Below are positions 40,790 through 50,132 of a stretch of DNA of 64,000 nucleotides, one piece after another; within the stretch, counting starts at the first letter, position 1; the number at the start of each line of letters is the position of its first letter. The position numbers and the translations under genes are program-made. The notes beneath the pieces were generated by a model. It was not told the DNA's origin. It saw nothing but the letters and a program-made list of their open reading frames with translations, and searched no databases. Origin of the DNA: Chitinophagaceae bacterium (GTDB taxonomy: Bacteria > Bacteroidota > Bacteroidia > Chitinophagales > Chitinophagaceae); NCBI GenBank assembly GCA_023957575.1, contig JAMLGU010000002.1:372001-436000 (forward strand), read 5' to 3'.

Positions 40790-41613
40790 GACTGATATGC
40801 CTGAAAAAGTTTTACAGTCTCCACGGCTTCCTTCACGTCATGCACTCTCAAAATATGGGCGCCATTTAGCAAACCGATAGTGTTTAGTACAGTGGTGCCA
40901 TTCAGTGCGTTATCAGCATTGGTTTCCAAGGTTTTGTAAATTGTTGATTTTCGGCTAACGCCCAATAAAATTGGCAGTTCAAGCATTTTGAAAACAGAAA
41001 GGTTCTTTAATAAGGTAAAGTTGTGGGTAATGGTTTTTCCAAATCCAAACCCGGGGTCAATAATAATATCTTTGATGCCTTTTTCTTTCAGCATCGAAAC
41101 TTTTTGTATTAAAAAGTCAAGCACTTCTTGCGTTACATCAATATAATGCGGCTTTATTTGCATATCGGCAGGCTGTCCCTGCATGTGCATTAAAATGTAA
41201 GGAACCTGCAGAGTGGCTACTGTATCCGCCATAGAACCGTCCATACATCCGGCGCTGATGTCGTTCACCATAGAAGCGCCTGCATTTACAGCTTCCTTTG
41301 CCACTCGCCCGTAGTAGGTGTCAATAGAGATAAAAATTTCGGGAAAGTTTTTGCGAATCATTTCAATAGCCGGAATTACTTTGACCAACTCCTCATCTGC
41401 ACTTATCTGAATGCTTCCCGGCCGGGTACTTTGTCCGCCAATATCTATGATAGCAGCCCCATCTCCAATCATTTTTTCGGCTGTATCCAATATTTGCTTC
41501 AACCCTGTATGCCTGCTTCCCTGATAAAATGAATCCTGATTGATATTTATTACACCCATAACGATGGGCGAATAGATAACCAGTAATCTTCCTTTGCAAT
41601 TTAACGTAAACAT
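40786..41613 (-). CDS. folP: dihydropteroate synthase
   Basis: A 275-residue folate enzyme that joins p-aminobenzoate to 6-hydroxymethyl-dihydropterin diphosphate. Signatures: PIVMGVININQDSFYQGS (usual form MGIINVTPDSF), IIDIGGQSTRPGS, ISIDTYYG, VNDISAGCMD, IIIDPGFGFGKT and LLGVSRKSTIYK. I chose the ATG at 41,613 since relatives start MFTLNCKGRLLVI. The ATG at 41,685 would add 24 residues and leave only 15 bp to the divergent DUF1599 gene. Asn in place of Thr in the NVTP motif is a small change worth noting. Confidence 0.95.
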   Translation of the reverse strand: MFTLNCKGRLLVIYSPIVMGVININQDSFYQGSRHTGLKQILDTAEKMIGDGAAIIDIGGQSTRPGSIQISADEELVKVIPAIEMIRKNFPEIFISIDTYYGRVAKEAVNAGASMVNDISAGCMDGSMADTVATLQVPYILMHMQGQPADMQIKPHYIDVTQEVLDFLIQKVSMLKEKGIKDIIIDPGFGFGKTITHNFTLLKNLSVFKMLELPILLGVSRKSTIYKTLETNADNALNGTTVLNTIGLLNGAHILRVHDVKEAVETVKLFQAYQS

Positions 41614-41618
41614 CCAAT

Positions 41619-41635
41619 TATCTTTGTTACCTTTG
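41619..41635 (+). promoter_or_regulatory. two tandem -7 elements before the DUF1599 gene
   Basis: TATCTTTG (41,619-41,626) and TACCTTTG (41,628-41,635) both match TAnnTTTG, nine bases apart, 66-75 bp before the ATG at 41,701. Confidence 0.4.
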
Positions 41636-41700
41636 AAGGTCAAACCTACAGATTTTTTTTTACTAAATGTCAAAGATTTAAACAACTATTTAAATGAATT

Positions 41701-42252
41701 ATGAGCAGAACCAATGAGCAATATGATGAAGTTATTGAGGGTTGTAAATCCATTTTTTTTAAGAAAAACAAGGATTATGGTACTGCCTGGCGGGTGATGC
41801 GCACTATTTCGGTGGTAGATCAGATTTATATTAAAGCACAACGCATCCGTACTATTCAGGATAAAAGGCAACAAAGGGTTGTTGATGACATCAGTGGAGA
41901 ATTCAGGGGAATCATTAATTATGCAATCATAGGTTTAATACAACTTGAGATGCCGGAAAATGCTTCATGGGATATACCTGCCGACGAAGTGGCCGGTTTG
42001 TACTCTAAGCATGTTCATACAGCCAAATCGCTGATGCAGGATAAAAACCATGATTATGGCGAGGCCTGGCGCAGCATGAGTCAGGAAAGTTTTGTGGATT
42101 TGATTTTGGTGAAGCTGCAACGCATCAGGCAAATATTGAGCAATGCAGGTAAAACCATCATTAGCGAAGGAATTGATGCCAATTACAATGATATTATAAA
42201 TTATGCGGTTTTCGCATTGATATTAATGAGCGAAACGGAAGCTGTAAAATAA
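41701..42252 (+). CDS. DUF1599 protein (two tandem domains)
   Basis: A 183-residue protein made of two similar halves. Each half has a D-YG-AWR block (FFKKNKDYGTAWRVM near residue 22, MQDKNHDYGEAWRSM near 113), followed by a QR-rich helix (KAQRIRTI and KLQRIRQIL) and an INYA helix. DUF1599 is linked to nucleotide metabolism by its MazG-like helices, but no activity is proven. Pairing with folP is usual in Bacteroidota. The next gene starts 8 bp later. Confidence 0.9.
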   Translation: MSRTNEQYDEVIEGCKSIFFKKNKDYGTAWRVMRTISVVDQIYIKAQRIRTIQDKRQQRVVDDISGEFRGIINYAIIGLIQLEMPENASWDIPADEVAGLYSKHVHTAKSLMQDKNHDYGEAWRSMSQESFVDLILVKLQRIRQILSNAGKTIISEGIDANYNDIINYAVFALILMSETEAVK

Positions 42253-42259
42253 ATTGAAA

Positions 42260-43465
42260 ATGAAATTATTAGTAAATATTTTGAGGATTATTGTAGGTGT
42301 ATTTTTTATTTTTTCGGGATTGCTGAAGGCAAATGACCCGCTGGGCCTTAGTTACAAAATGGAGGAGTTCTTCACCGTTTGGGGAATGAGTGGGCTCAAC
42401 AGTCTGGCGCTATCTCTATCGGTATTGATGATCGCCTTTGAAATTATTGCCGGTGCAGCCTTGCTGATTGGCTGGAAGCCAAAATTAGTGAGTTGGTTGT
42501 TATTGTTATTAATTGTGTTTTTTACTTTCCTCACAGGATATGCAGCCTTGTCGGGCAAGTTCAAAACCTGTGGCTGCATGGGCGACTGTATCCCCATTCC
42601 GTCGGCGGTGTCGTTTTACAAGGATATTTTATTGTTGGCATTGATTCTGATCATATTTTTTAATTTTAAATATATCAAACCATTGTTTTCCACTAAGGTA
42701 AACATTGCACTTCTGGTTCTTTCGGTAATCTTCAGCTTTGCATCTCAATGGTACACACTCAATTATTTACCGGTTGCAGACTGTCTGCCATTTAAGAAGG
42801 GAAATAGTATTCCGCAAATGATGGAGATGCCCAAAAATGCAGTATCTGACAGCACTGCCATTACTTTTGTGTATGAAAAAAATGGAAAAGAGATAGAGTT
42901 TAGCGCCGATGATTTCCCCGAAGATTTTAATGAAGATGCTTATAAGTTTATTAAAAGATATGATAAAGTAGTTAGACCCGGTACGAATAACATTCCGCCA
43001 ATTACCGGATTTGTTTTAACGGATGGGCAGGGCATAGATTTTACCAATTCAGTATTGGACGCTAAAAAAGCGCTGGTTTTATTCTTGGAAGATATCAAGT
43101 CTGCCGGTACGAGTTGGATTGCTGATTTTGAAAAAATTTACGAAAAAGGTAGAGAAAAGGGTTTTGATGTTTACGTTATAACGAGCACAAGGCCCAATGC
43201 TGAAAAAGCATTTGCCAATACTAAGCTGAAGGAAATAACAGTATTAAACGGCGACAGAACCATGATTCGTACAGCCGCAAGAACAAATCCTGCATTGCTG
43301 CTATTAAACAATGGAGTAGTGGCAGAAAAATGGAGTTATAGAGAGTTCGGCGGTGCCATTGATAATATATTAAAATGGGATGCAGCTCATTTTCAGGGAA
43401 CTCCCGGCGAATCACCTAACTCACACAAGTCGGTAACAGGCGACTCGGTTTATATTTCACTTTAG
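42260..43465 (+). CDS. DoxX/MauE-like membrane protein with thioredoxin-like domain (BT_3928 type)
   Basis: A 401-residue protein. The N-terminal 145 residues form a four-helix DoxX domain (IIVGVFFIFSGLLKANDPLG..., MIAFEIIAGAALLIGW, LLLLLIVFFTFLTGYAAL) that ends with CGCMGDC. One further helix follows, then a periplasmic thioredoxin-like region (KALVLFLEDIKSAGTSWI..., DVYVITSTRPNAEKAF) without a CxxC. I place the ATG at 42,260, two codons after a TTG. The gene is 8 bp after DUF1599 and probably in its operon. It may take part in electron transfer to envelope proteins, which is inference from the DoxX/MauE fold. Confidence 0.87.
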   Translation: MKLLVNILRIIVGVFFIFSGLLKANDPLGLSYKMEEFFTVWGMSGLNSLALSLSVLMIAFEIIAGAALLIGWKPKLVSWLLLLLIVFFTFLTGYAALSGKFKTCGCMGDCIPIPSAVSFYKDILLLALILIIFFNFKYIKPLFSTKVNIALLVLSVIFSFASQWYTLNYLPVADCLPFKKGNSIPQMMEMPKNAVSDSTAITFVYEKNGKEIEFSADDFPEDFNEDAYKFIKRYDKVVRPGTNNIPPITGFVLTDGQGIDFTNSVLDAKKALVLFLEDIKSAGTSWIADFEKIYEKGREKGFDVYVITSTRPNAEKAFANTKLKEITVLNGDRTMIRTAARTNPALLLLNNGVVAEKWSYREFGGAIDNILKWDAAHFQGTPGESPNSHKSVTGDSVYISL

Positions 43466-43476
43466 ATTATGGAATA

Positions 43477-43890
43477 TTATGACCAGGCACCCCAGTCAAT
43501 AGTTACCAGAATATCAGGGTGAAGGCTTTTTGCCACCGGGCAGGTGAGACCTGTATTTTTCAGAATGGCTATTGTTTTGGCATCAAGATTTTGAAGGCTT
43601 TCAGGTATGTGAAAAGCCAGATCAATACCGCTAACCCTGCGCGGATCAGCAGCCATTTTCTTCAAAACTTCAATTCGGATATCGTTCAAATCAAAATCCA
43701 TCGTTCTGGCTTTGATGCCCATTACGGTAATCATACATGCGCCCAGGCTCGTGGCTAACAGGTCGGTGGGTGAAAATCTTTCTCCTTTGCCGTTGTTGTC
43801 AATCGGTGCATCTGTTTCAAAATTAGAACTGCTTTTAAGATGGGTACAAGTAGTACGTAAATCGCCTTTATAAAGTATTTCTGATGTCAT
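43477..43890 (-). CDS. OsmC/Ohr-family peroxiredoxin-like protein
   Basis: A 137-residue OsmC-fold protein that reduces organic hydroperoxides in studied members. The first catalytic Cys is in LLATSLGACMITVMGI near residue 50, and the second in LKNTGLTCPVAKSL near 115. FSPTDLL is also conserved. The ATG at 43,890 (MTSEILYKG) is chosen; the ATG at 43,941 adds 17 residues unlike the family. It is convergent with the DoxX gene, 12 bp away. Confidence 0.92.
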   Translation of the reverse strand: MTSEILYKGDLRTTCTHLKSSSNFETDAPIDNNGKGERFSPTDLLATSLGACMITVMGIKARTMDFDLNDIRIEVLKKMAADPRRVSGIDLAFHIPESLQNLDAKTIAILKNTGLTCPVAKSLHPDILVTIDWGAWS

Positions 43891-44055
43891 GGCCTTGTAA
43901 TTAGTCTTTAAGTGGTTGTTTGTTAATGATTTAATGGTCAAATATTTTTTTATTTCATTTTTAATTCAATCAATAAAGATAATTAAACATAATGACAGAA
44001 AGGAGGATGCAAGATAGAATTCAAAAAATTTCTTCAATTTCTTTATTTTCGCACT

Positions 44056-44964
44056 ATGTCTGAAAATCTTAAGGTTGTTAAAATAAAAAAGCCTGATTGG
44101 CTGAGGGTGAAGCTTCCTATAGGCGAAAGCTACAGGAATGTAAGAGGGTTGGTGGATCAGCATAAGTTGCATACTATTTGCGAAAGTGGTAATTGCCCTA
44201 ATATGGGTGAGTGCTGGGGTGCAGGTACGGCTACTTTTATGATATTGGGTAATGTATGCACGCGCAGTTGCGGGTTTTGTGCAGTGGCAACAGGGAAGCC
44301 TATGGCTCCCGATTTTGATGAGCCGCAACGAGTGGCTGAGGCCATTTATCTGATGAAAGTGAAACACGCTGTTATTACATCTGTGGATCGCGATGAGCTT
44401 TGGGATGGCGGCTCCACCATCTGGCATAATACAATTAAAGCGGTAAAGTCGCTTTGCCCGCAGACTACTTTGGAAACACTTATTCCTGATTTCAAAGGGA
44501 AGAAAGAAGATATTCAGAGAGTAATTGATGCCGCTCCGGAAGTGATTTCGCATAATATTGAAACTGTTGAACGCATTACCAAGCAAGTGCGTATTCAGGC
44601 CAAGTACTGGCGAAGCATGGAAGTGTTGAGGTATTTGAAAGATAACGGCGTGCGTACCAAAAGTGGCATTATGCTTGGGCTGGGCGAAAGAAAAGAAGAA
44701 GTTTTGCAGACCTTGCAGGATTTGAAAGATAACGGTTGCGATGTGGTAACGATTGGTCAATACCTTCAACCAACGCCCAAGCATTTAGAAGTGCAGCGAT
44801 TTGTACATCCTGATGAATTTGCATTTTACAAAGATGCAGGTTATGAAATGGGTCTTGATTATGTAGAAAGCGGTCCGTTGATTCGTTCTTCGTACCATAG
44901 TGAGCGGCATTTGCAGCCGGGGGTGGGCAGAAAGGAGTGGGAGGCCGCCAAAATGAAGGCATAA
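44056..44964 (+). CDS. lipA: lipoyl synthase
   Basis: A 302-residue radical SAM enzyme that inserts two sulfur atoms into protein-bound octanoate to make lipoate. The auxiliary cluster is [12 protein letters not shown] (C-x4-C-x5-C) near residue 42, the radical SAM cluster CTRSCGFC near 73, and the C-terminal Ser ligand is in [17 protein letters not shown] at the start is typical. The octanoyl transferase gene lipB is not adjacent. A long antisense reading in 43,966-44,784 is a shadow of this gene. Confidence 0.97.
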   Translation: MSENLKVVKIKKPDWLRVKLPIGESYRNVRGLVDQHKLHTICESGNCPNMGECWGAGTATFMILGNVCTRSCGFCAVATGKPMAPDFDEPQRVAEAIYLMKVKHAVITSVDRDELWDGGSTIWHNTIKAVKSLCPQTTLETLIPDFKGKKEDIQRVIDAAPEVISHNIETVERITKQVRIQAKYWRSMEVLRYLKDNGVRTKSGIMLGLGERKEEVLQTLQDLKDNGCDVVTIGQYLQPTPKHLEVQRFVHPDEFAFYKDAGYEMGLDYVESGPLIRSSYHSERHLQPGVGRKEWEAAKMKA

Positions 44965-45057
44965 ATCAAAGAAACAATTATTCACAATAAGAGGAGTTCT
45001 TAATAAATAATTTTGTGGAAAGCCTCTTAGTAACGGTTCTGAGTTTTATTTTGGATT

Positions 45058-46824
45058 TTACTTTTTCCTGATTAATAAAAAGCCGGCATAGTCGAGTTTG
45101 TCTTTTTGGTAATTATGTTTGGGGTAATGCGTAAATTCGGTAATCTGCAATTTTATTTCCATTTTTTCGTTGCTTTTTGTTTCGGATAAAACTGAGTCGG
45201 GAACGATTATTTCATTTTTTAATTCATTACTGTATTTGCCTGCAATGCCTTTTGAAAATGCTGCCAAATCAAATCTGATTGTATCTTTTTCGGAAATAAT
45301 GTTTATTTCGTTATTATCATAAGAAATGAATAGGGCTTGATTACCAATTTTGATTGTATCGGGTTTATTGTTAGAAAATTCTATTTTATATAAAATATCG
45401 AATCCTTCAATACCAACCACTTTTTCATTATCTTTTTTGAAGATTTTATAGGCAGGCGCAGCAAACTCAATCTTCAAATCATTTAGTTTTAAAATAGAAT
45501 ATGCAGTATCAGATAATTGCTGACGGATTTGATAAGACGGTTCTCCTCTCATCTTTTTTAAAATGGAGGATTGGGTTTTGCCAAGGTCTTCATCAGTAAA
45601 GGATTGAAGCGATGTGAGACCATGATTTTTTATCAGATAGGCAATGACGGAAGTAATTTGACTTTTATTTTCTGAATTAATATTCTTCACTAATTTTTTT
45701 AAACGATTGATCTGAGAATTTTTTGAAACCGCACTAAGCCCCAAGGGGCCAAAGGCAGTTAGAAGAAAAATAATAGAAAGAGATATGGGTATGATTTTAA
45801 TATTTTGTTTTTTGCTCCACAAAAAATAAAGCGTTATCCCCGAAAGCCAGATGGCCGAAATGATGAGGATATATCTTTTTTCGGTGATGCCATAGTCTGA
45901 CAGCCGTTTATAAATTGCCAGTATAAATAATACTAAAAGCGGTATCATCATCACATAAAAAAACTTTGAAAACCATTTGATCCATTTATTTTCTTCTAAT
46001 TCCCGAATGGGGTAAACAAGTAATAAAGACAGAATCCCGAAAATGGCATAACCCAGAATCAGATAAGATACATAACCCTTAGGTAATTCCCATTGCACAA
46101 TTATTTTCATCTCGTATAAAAACAAAATGACAAGGTAAATACTCATTAAGGGGATAAGTACATATTGAGTAAAAATTTTTAACCCTTTGGGATAGCCTGC
46201 CACAGATTTGAAATTGTTGAGTTCAGGTACGCCTGCAAGAAAAAAAACAGTATTAAAACCAAAAGCAATTACATAAAAAGTTCTGAGGTAGGTTTTGGAG
46301 TGGATGTTGGCATCAAAAAGATTATCAATGGCGGCCAGTGCGGCAAAAAGTCCCAGAATAATGACTGCCGAATAGAGAGCAGCTATGAGAAATCTTAGGA
46401 ACAAGATAATATTGAAGTCCCAGAATGATTGTATCGAGTCATTTTTCAAAAAACCTGCAAATGATACTGCGAGATGAAAACTGAAAATAAAGATGAGCAG
46501 AATATAAATATCTTTTTCCCACAGATCGGGCTTCAACCAAAACATAATGCCGGCGCTTATTACAATCGCAGCTAACTGAAAAAGAATATTAGTTGTCGTC
46601 TTAATTTTAAACGAAGAATCAAAAAAGGTAACAGCAAGGCTGGATGCAAATGCCAGCAGGCAAAAACAGAGTAAGCGGATCAGTAAGTTTTCATTTACCG
46701 GCGAAGCATCAGGCAATAAAAGTGCAATGTAAACAGCGGCCAGTGTAATGATAAACTGTATCGGGAAACGTGCGATTACAGTTTTAGTTTGATTGATTAA
46801 TGCTGAAAAAGATGGGAATCTCAT
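45058..46824 (-). CDS. DUF4153 integral membrane protein
   Basis: A 588-residue membrane protein. About eleven to twelve hydrophobic segments fill residues 20-370, with the DUF4153 core (LGLFAALAAIDNLFDANI, TFYVIAFGFNTVFFLAGVP, GYVSYLILGYAIFGILSLLL). A soluble C-terminal domain of about 200 residues follows, which includes many beta-type repeats (NDNEKVVGIEGFDILYKIEF). The function is not known. It stands alone between lipA (convergent) and the sulfatase gene (divergent). Confidence 0.87.
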   Translation of the reverse strand: MRFPSFSALINQTKTVIARFPIQFIITLAAVYIALLLPDASPVNENLLIRLLCFCLLAFASSLAVTFFDSSFKIKTTTNILFQLAAIVISAGIMFWLKPDLWEKDIYILLIFIFSFHLAVSFAGFLKNDSIQSFWDFNIILFLRFLIAALYSAVIILGLFAALAAIDNLFDANIHSKTYLRTFYVIAFGFNTVFFLAGVPELNNFKSVAGYPKGLKIFTQYVLIPLMSIYLVILFLYEMKIIVQWELPKGYVSYLILGYAIFGILSLLLVYPIRELEENKWIKWFSKFFYVMMIPLLVLFILAIYKRLSDYGITEKRYILIISAIWLSGITLYFLWSKKQNIKIIPISLSIIFLLTAFGPLGLSAVSKNSQINRLKKLVKNINSENKSQITSVIAYLIKNHGLTSLQSFTDEDLGKTQSSILKKMRGEPSYQIRQQLSDTAYSILKLNDLKIEFAAPAYKIFKKDNEKVVGIEGFDILYKIEFSNNKPDTIKIGNQALFISYDNNEINIISEKDTIRFDLAAFSKGIAGKYSNELKNEIIVPDSVLSETKSNEKMEIKLQITEFTHYPKHNYQKDKLDYAGFLLIRKK

Positions 46825-46953
46825 ATAAACTGACAGATGATTATTTTGATAATAGATTAAAGTTAAGAAGATTTTTAAGTATGCAAATTATAATTTTCGA
46901 CTTTTAGAATTTTAATGATATTTTTGAATAAACGTTAACGAAAAATCTTTTAT

Positions 46954-48552
46954 ATGAAGCCGCTTCTGATTATTCTTTTTGCTTCGATGCTTTTTATTGC
47001 CGGCAATGCTCAGTATAATAATGCAAACCAGCCTTCCCGCCCGAATATCGTATATATAATGAGCGATGATCATGGATATCAGGCTGTAAGCGCTTATGGT
47101 TATGGATTGAACAAAACACCTAATATCGACAGGCTTGCCAAAGAGGGCGCTTTGTTTACTACTGCTACTGTTACTAATTCTCTTTGTGCACCAAGCCGTG
47201 CCGTGATGTTAACGGGTAAGCATAGTTTTGTAAATGGTAAAGTGGATAATGAAGCCCGGTTCGACTGGAGTCAGGACAATTTTCCTAAACTGCTCCGAAA
47301 TGCCGGATATCAAACGGCGTTGATAGGAAAGATTCACATGGATGGATTGCCACAAGGCTTTGATTATTCGGCAGTAATGCCCGATCAGGGCGAATATTAT
47401 AATCCTGATTTTATCATCAATGGAGTAGAAGAGCAGATAAAGGGGTACATTACTGATGTAACTACCGATCTTGCATTAAATTGGTTGGATGGTAGGGATA
47501 AGAATAAACCTTTCTGTCTGCTATACCATCAAAAAGCGCCACACAGGGAATGGCTGGCTGCTACCCGGCATTTCCCCGAATATACAAAGAATACATACCC
47601 CGAACCTGCAACGCTTTTTGATAATTATGATGGAAGAGGCACTGCTGCCCAAACTGCCGAAATGAACATTTTGAAAGATATGAATTGGGCCGGTGATTCA
47701 AAAATTAAACCCGAGTTGATGGATGAATTGGGGATTCCTGAAACCCTTAAATGGGACAAAGCTGCCTATATTAAAAACTTAGGCAGGATGGACCCTGAGC
47801 AAAGAAAAGCATGGGATGCCGTGTATGACCCGATAAATGAAGATTTTAAAAAAAGGTATGCTTCCATGTCAAAAGAAGATTTGATGCGTTGGCGCTATCA
47901 GCGGTATATGCAGGACTATTTGGGTACGGTAGCAGCTGTAGATGATGGCGTGGGCAGGATGTTGGATTATCTGGAAAAAAACGGATTAACCGAAAATACG
48001 ATTGTGGTTTATACCTCCGATCAGGGCTTTTATTTGGGTGAGCACGGTTGGTTTGATAAACGGTTTATGTATGAAGAGTCGCTGCGTACGCCGCTGCTAA
48101 TCCGTTATCCCAAAGAAATTAAACCGGGCACAAAAATCAATTCATTAGTGCAAAACCTTGATTTTGCACCCACCTTTTTGGATTATGCAGGCGTAGCCAT
48201 TCCAAAAGAAATGCAGGGAGAATCATTTAGAAATGTAGTGGCAGAAAAAACAAAAAAATTCAGAGATGCTATTTATTATACCTATTATGAATATCCTTCC
48301 ATCCACATGGTGAAACGTCATTATGGTATCCGAACTGATCGTTATAAACTCATTCATTTTTATTATGATGTAGATGAATGGGAATTGTATGATTTGCAAA
48401 AAGATCCGCATGAAATGAAAAATGTTTACAATGACCCGGCTTATCTGAAAGTAAGAAAAACAATGCACAAAAAATTATCCGCATTGAGAAAAAAGTATAA
48501 GGACAGTGATAATAATGATCAGAAATTTATAAAACAGTTTTTGAAAAAATAA
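46954..48552 (+). CDS. secreted sulfatase (type I, Cys-type)
   Basis: A 532-residue exported sulfatase with a signal peptide (MKPLLIILFASMLFIAGNAQ). NIVYIMSDDHG gives the calcium-binding Asp pair near residue 38. The formylglycine motif is LCAPSRAVMLTG (C-x-P-S-R) near 83, so the Cys must be oxidised by a maturase that is not in this window. Further signatures are VVYTSDQGFYLGEHGWFDKR near 352 and YELYD-like ELYDLQKDPHEMKN near 480. The fit is to N-acetylglucosamine-6-sulfatase or iduronate-2-sulfatase types, but the sulfated substrate is not certain. No glycan-uptake genes are adjacent. Confidence 0.92.
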   Translation: MKPLLIILFASMLFIAGNAQYNNANQPSRPNIVYIMSDDHGYQAVSAYGYGLNKTPNIDRLAKEGALFTTATVTNSLCAPSRAVMLTGKHSFVNGKVDNEARFDWSQDNFPKLLRNAGYQTALIGKIHMDGLPQGFDYSAVMPDQGEYYNPDFIINGVEEQIKGYITDVTTDLALNWLDGRDKNKPFCLLYHQKAPHREWLAATRHFPEYTKNTYPEPATLFDNYDGRGTAAQTAEMNILKDMNWAGDSKIKPELMDELGIPETLKWDKAAYIKNLGRMDPEQRKAWDAVYDPINEDFKKRYASMSKEDLMRWRYQRYMQDYLGTVAAVDDGVGRMLDYLEKNGLTENTIVVYTSDQGFYLGEHGWFDKRFMYEESLRTPLLIRYPKEIKPGTKINSLVQNLDFAPTFLDYAGVAIPKEMQGESFRNVVAEKTKKFRDAIYYTYYEYPSIHMVKRHYGIRTDRYKLIHFYYDVDEWELYDLQKDPHEMKNVYNDPAYLKVRKTMHKKLSALRKKYKDSDNNDQKFIKQFLKK

Positions 48553-48580
48553 TTTATATTTATGTTCTAAAAACGCAACA

Positions 48581-49072
48581 ATGAAAACAATGAAACTCTT
48601 TTTGGGGTTGATGGGAGTTTTTCTGTTCATCAATCTTCATGCTCAAAACTCGGACAAAAGCTTATCCGAAGCTTATTTTTTTACATCGGCAAATACTCAA
48701 AATGCAGGAATCAGTAAGTATGATTTTAAAATACATTAGGCTGATGAGATTGATCCTAAGTATGAAAAATATAAAAAGCTAAAAAGGACTGGTGTAGTAT
48801 TGACTTTTTTAGGAGCAGGATTCATTGTAGGCGGCAGATTATTATGGATAAGTGGATTAAAGGATAAAAAAGTATTTGCTGATGAAAATGATACTCATCC
48901 AAGAGCTTTTGGGAAGGTAGTTCTGGGTTTAGCCGGTATGGCTCTGGGAGTTGTATCTGTTGGTGGCGGTATCACCATGTGGGCGATTGGAGGATCGAAA
49001 GTGAAAAAATACAATAAAAATGTTTCCATAAACACCACTGAAAACGGGGTAGGGTTGGTGTATAAATTCTGA
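48581..49072 (+). pseudogene. small secreted/membrane protein gene interrupted by in-frame TAG
   Basis: The ATG at 48,581 opens a signal peptide (MKTMKLFLGLMGVFLFINLHAQ) and runs to KYDFKIH, then TAG at 48,737-48,739. The same frame continues without a break (ADEIDPKYEKYKKLKRTGVV) through two Gly-rich hydrophobic segments (LTFLGAGFIVGG and VVLGLAGMALGVVSVGGGI) to TAA at 49,072. A CAG to TAG change explains the stop, and the intact product would have 163 residues. The family is not recognised, though the arrangement resembles many small Bacteroidota envelope proteins. A start at TTG 48,800 for the second part is possible but would lack the signal peptide. Confidence 0.7.
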
Positions 49073-49098
49073 TGTAGGGAAAAATTTCTTGTTGATTA

Positions 49099-49971
49099 TT
49101 ATTTCTTCTTAATCAACTCAATTGTTTTTTTACCTGCAATTACTAACGGGAAAATAGCCAATCCGGCAATGATTCCAAAAATGGCTTCTCGGAGTATGAA
49201 TGGAACATCAGGTAATAAATGGTGGATGTAGTCAATATTGTGAATGAAGATACCACCGGCAACCAATATCAGGGCAATAGTGCCCACCACGGCAAGCATT
49301 TTTATTACTACAGGCAATGCTTTTACAAGCGTGCGCCCGATGGCGGCCACAATGCCTTTTCTTTTTGATATCACAATTAGCCTGTAGCCCGCATCATCCA
49401 TTCGAACAATAAGCGCTACTATGCCATACACGCCGACTGTTGCCAAAATGGCTATTGCTGAAACAGTAATGATTTGTAAGGTCAAAGGCTTGTTAAGTAC
49501 TGTACTCAGCGCAATAATAACAATTTCGATAGACAGTATAAAATCTGTAATGATGGCTGATTTCACTTTATTCTTTTCAGACTCCAAAGCTTTGGTATCA
49601 TTAATTTCTTTTTCAGTCTCATGCTTGCTTTTAGTAAAATGAAAAAAATAGTGGATAATTTTCTCTACGCCTTCATAGGCCAGATAAAAGGCGCCTGCAA
49701 TCAAAACGTATTTAATGGCTGTGGGGAAAAAGGCGTTTAATAAAAGGGCTATGGGTACAATGATCAGCTTGTTGACCAATGAACCTTTTGTAATTGCTAA
49801 TAATACAGGGATTTCGCGGGAAGCTATAAAACCGGTAGCTTTTTCTGCATTCACAGCCAGATCATCGCCCAAAATACCTGCCGTCTTTTGTGCTGCCACT
49901 TTACTGGCAACAGCCACATCATCCATTAAAGCTGCAATGTCATCTAATACTGCAAAAATCCCTGAAGCCAT
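49099..49971 (-). CDS. DUF808 membrane protein (YedI-like)
   Basis: A 290-residue integral membrane protein. The N-terminus MASGIFAVLDDIAALMDDVA and the block KTAGILGDDLAVNAEKATGF are the DUF808 signature. It is followed by about seven hydrophobic segments. The function is unknown. It is convergent with the interrupted gene before it, and 161 bp from the helicase start behind it. Confidence 0.92.
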   Translation of the reverse strand: MASGIFAVLDDIAALMDDVAVASKVAAQKTAGILGDDLAVNAEKATGFIASREIPVLLAITKGSLVNKLIIVPIALLLNAFFPTAIKYVLIAGAFYLAYEGVEKIIHYFFHFTKSKHETEKEINDTKALESEKNKVKSAIITDFILSIEIVIIALSTVLNKPLTLQIITVSAIAILATVGVYGIVALIVRMDDAGYRLIVISKRKGIVAAIGRTLVKALPVVIKMLAVVGTIALILVAGGIFIHNIDYIHHLLPDVPFILREAIFGIIAGLAIFPLVIAGKKTIELIKKK

Positions 49972-50097
49972 TTTTTGGTGTAAAAATAAGTGTTAGCGTA
50001 ATATCTGGAGCTTTCTTTCAAAAATTTTGTGTGTTTTTGCAAATTTTGTTTAAACAGAAATAAGCGGTGCAATGAATATAAGTTGCATATTTTCACT

Positions 50098-50105
50098 TAC
50101 CTTTG
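50098..50105 (+). promoter_or_regulatory. putative -7 element for the DEAD-box helicase gene
   Basis: TACCTTTG, an exact TAnnTTTG match, 27 bp before the TTG start at 50,133. Confidence 0.4.
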
Positions 50106-50132
50106 CAATCTTTTTAAATAAATAGCATTAAT

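Noticed and set aside
43966-44784. Minus-strand reading frame of 272 codons
   Set aside because: It lies antisense to lipA, which has full radical SAM signatures, and its sequence is rich in His, Asn and Phe, as complement-strand shadows are.
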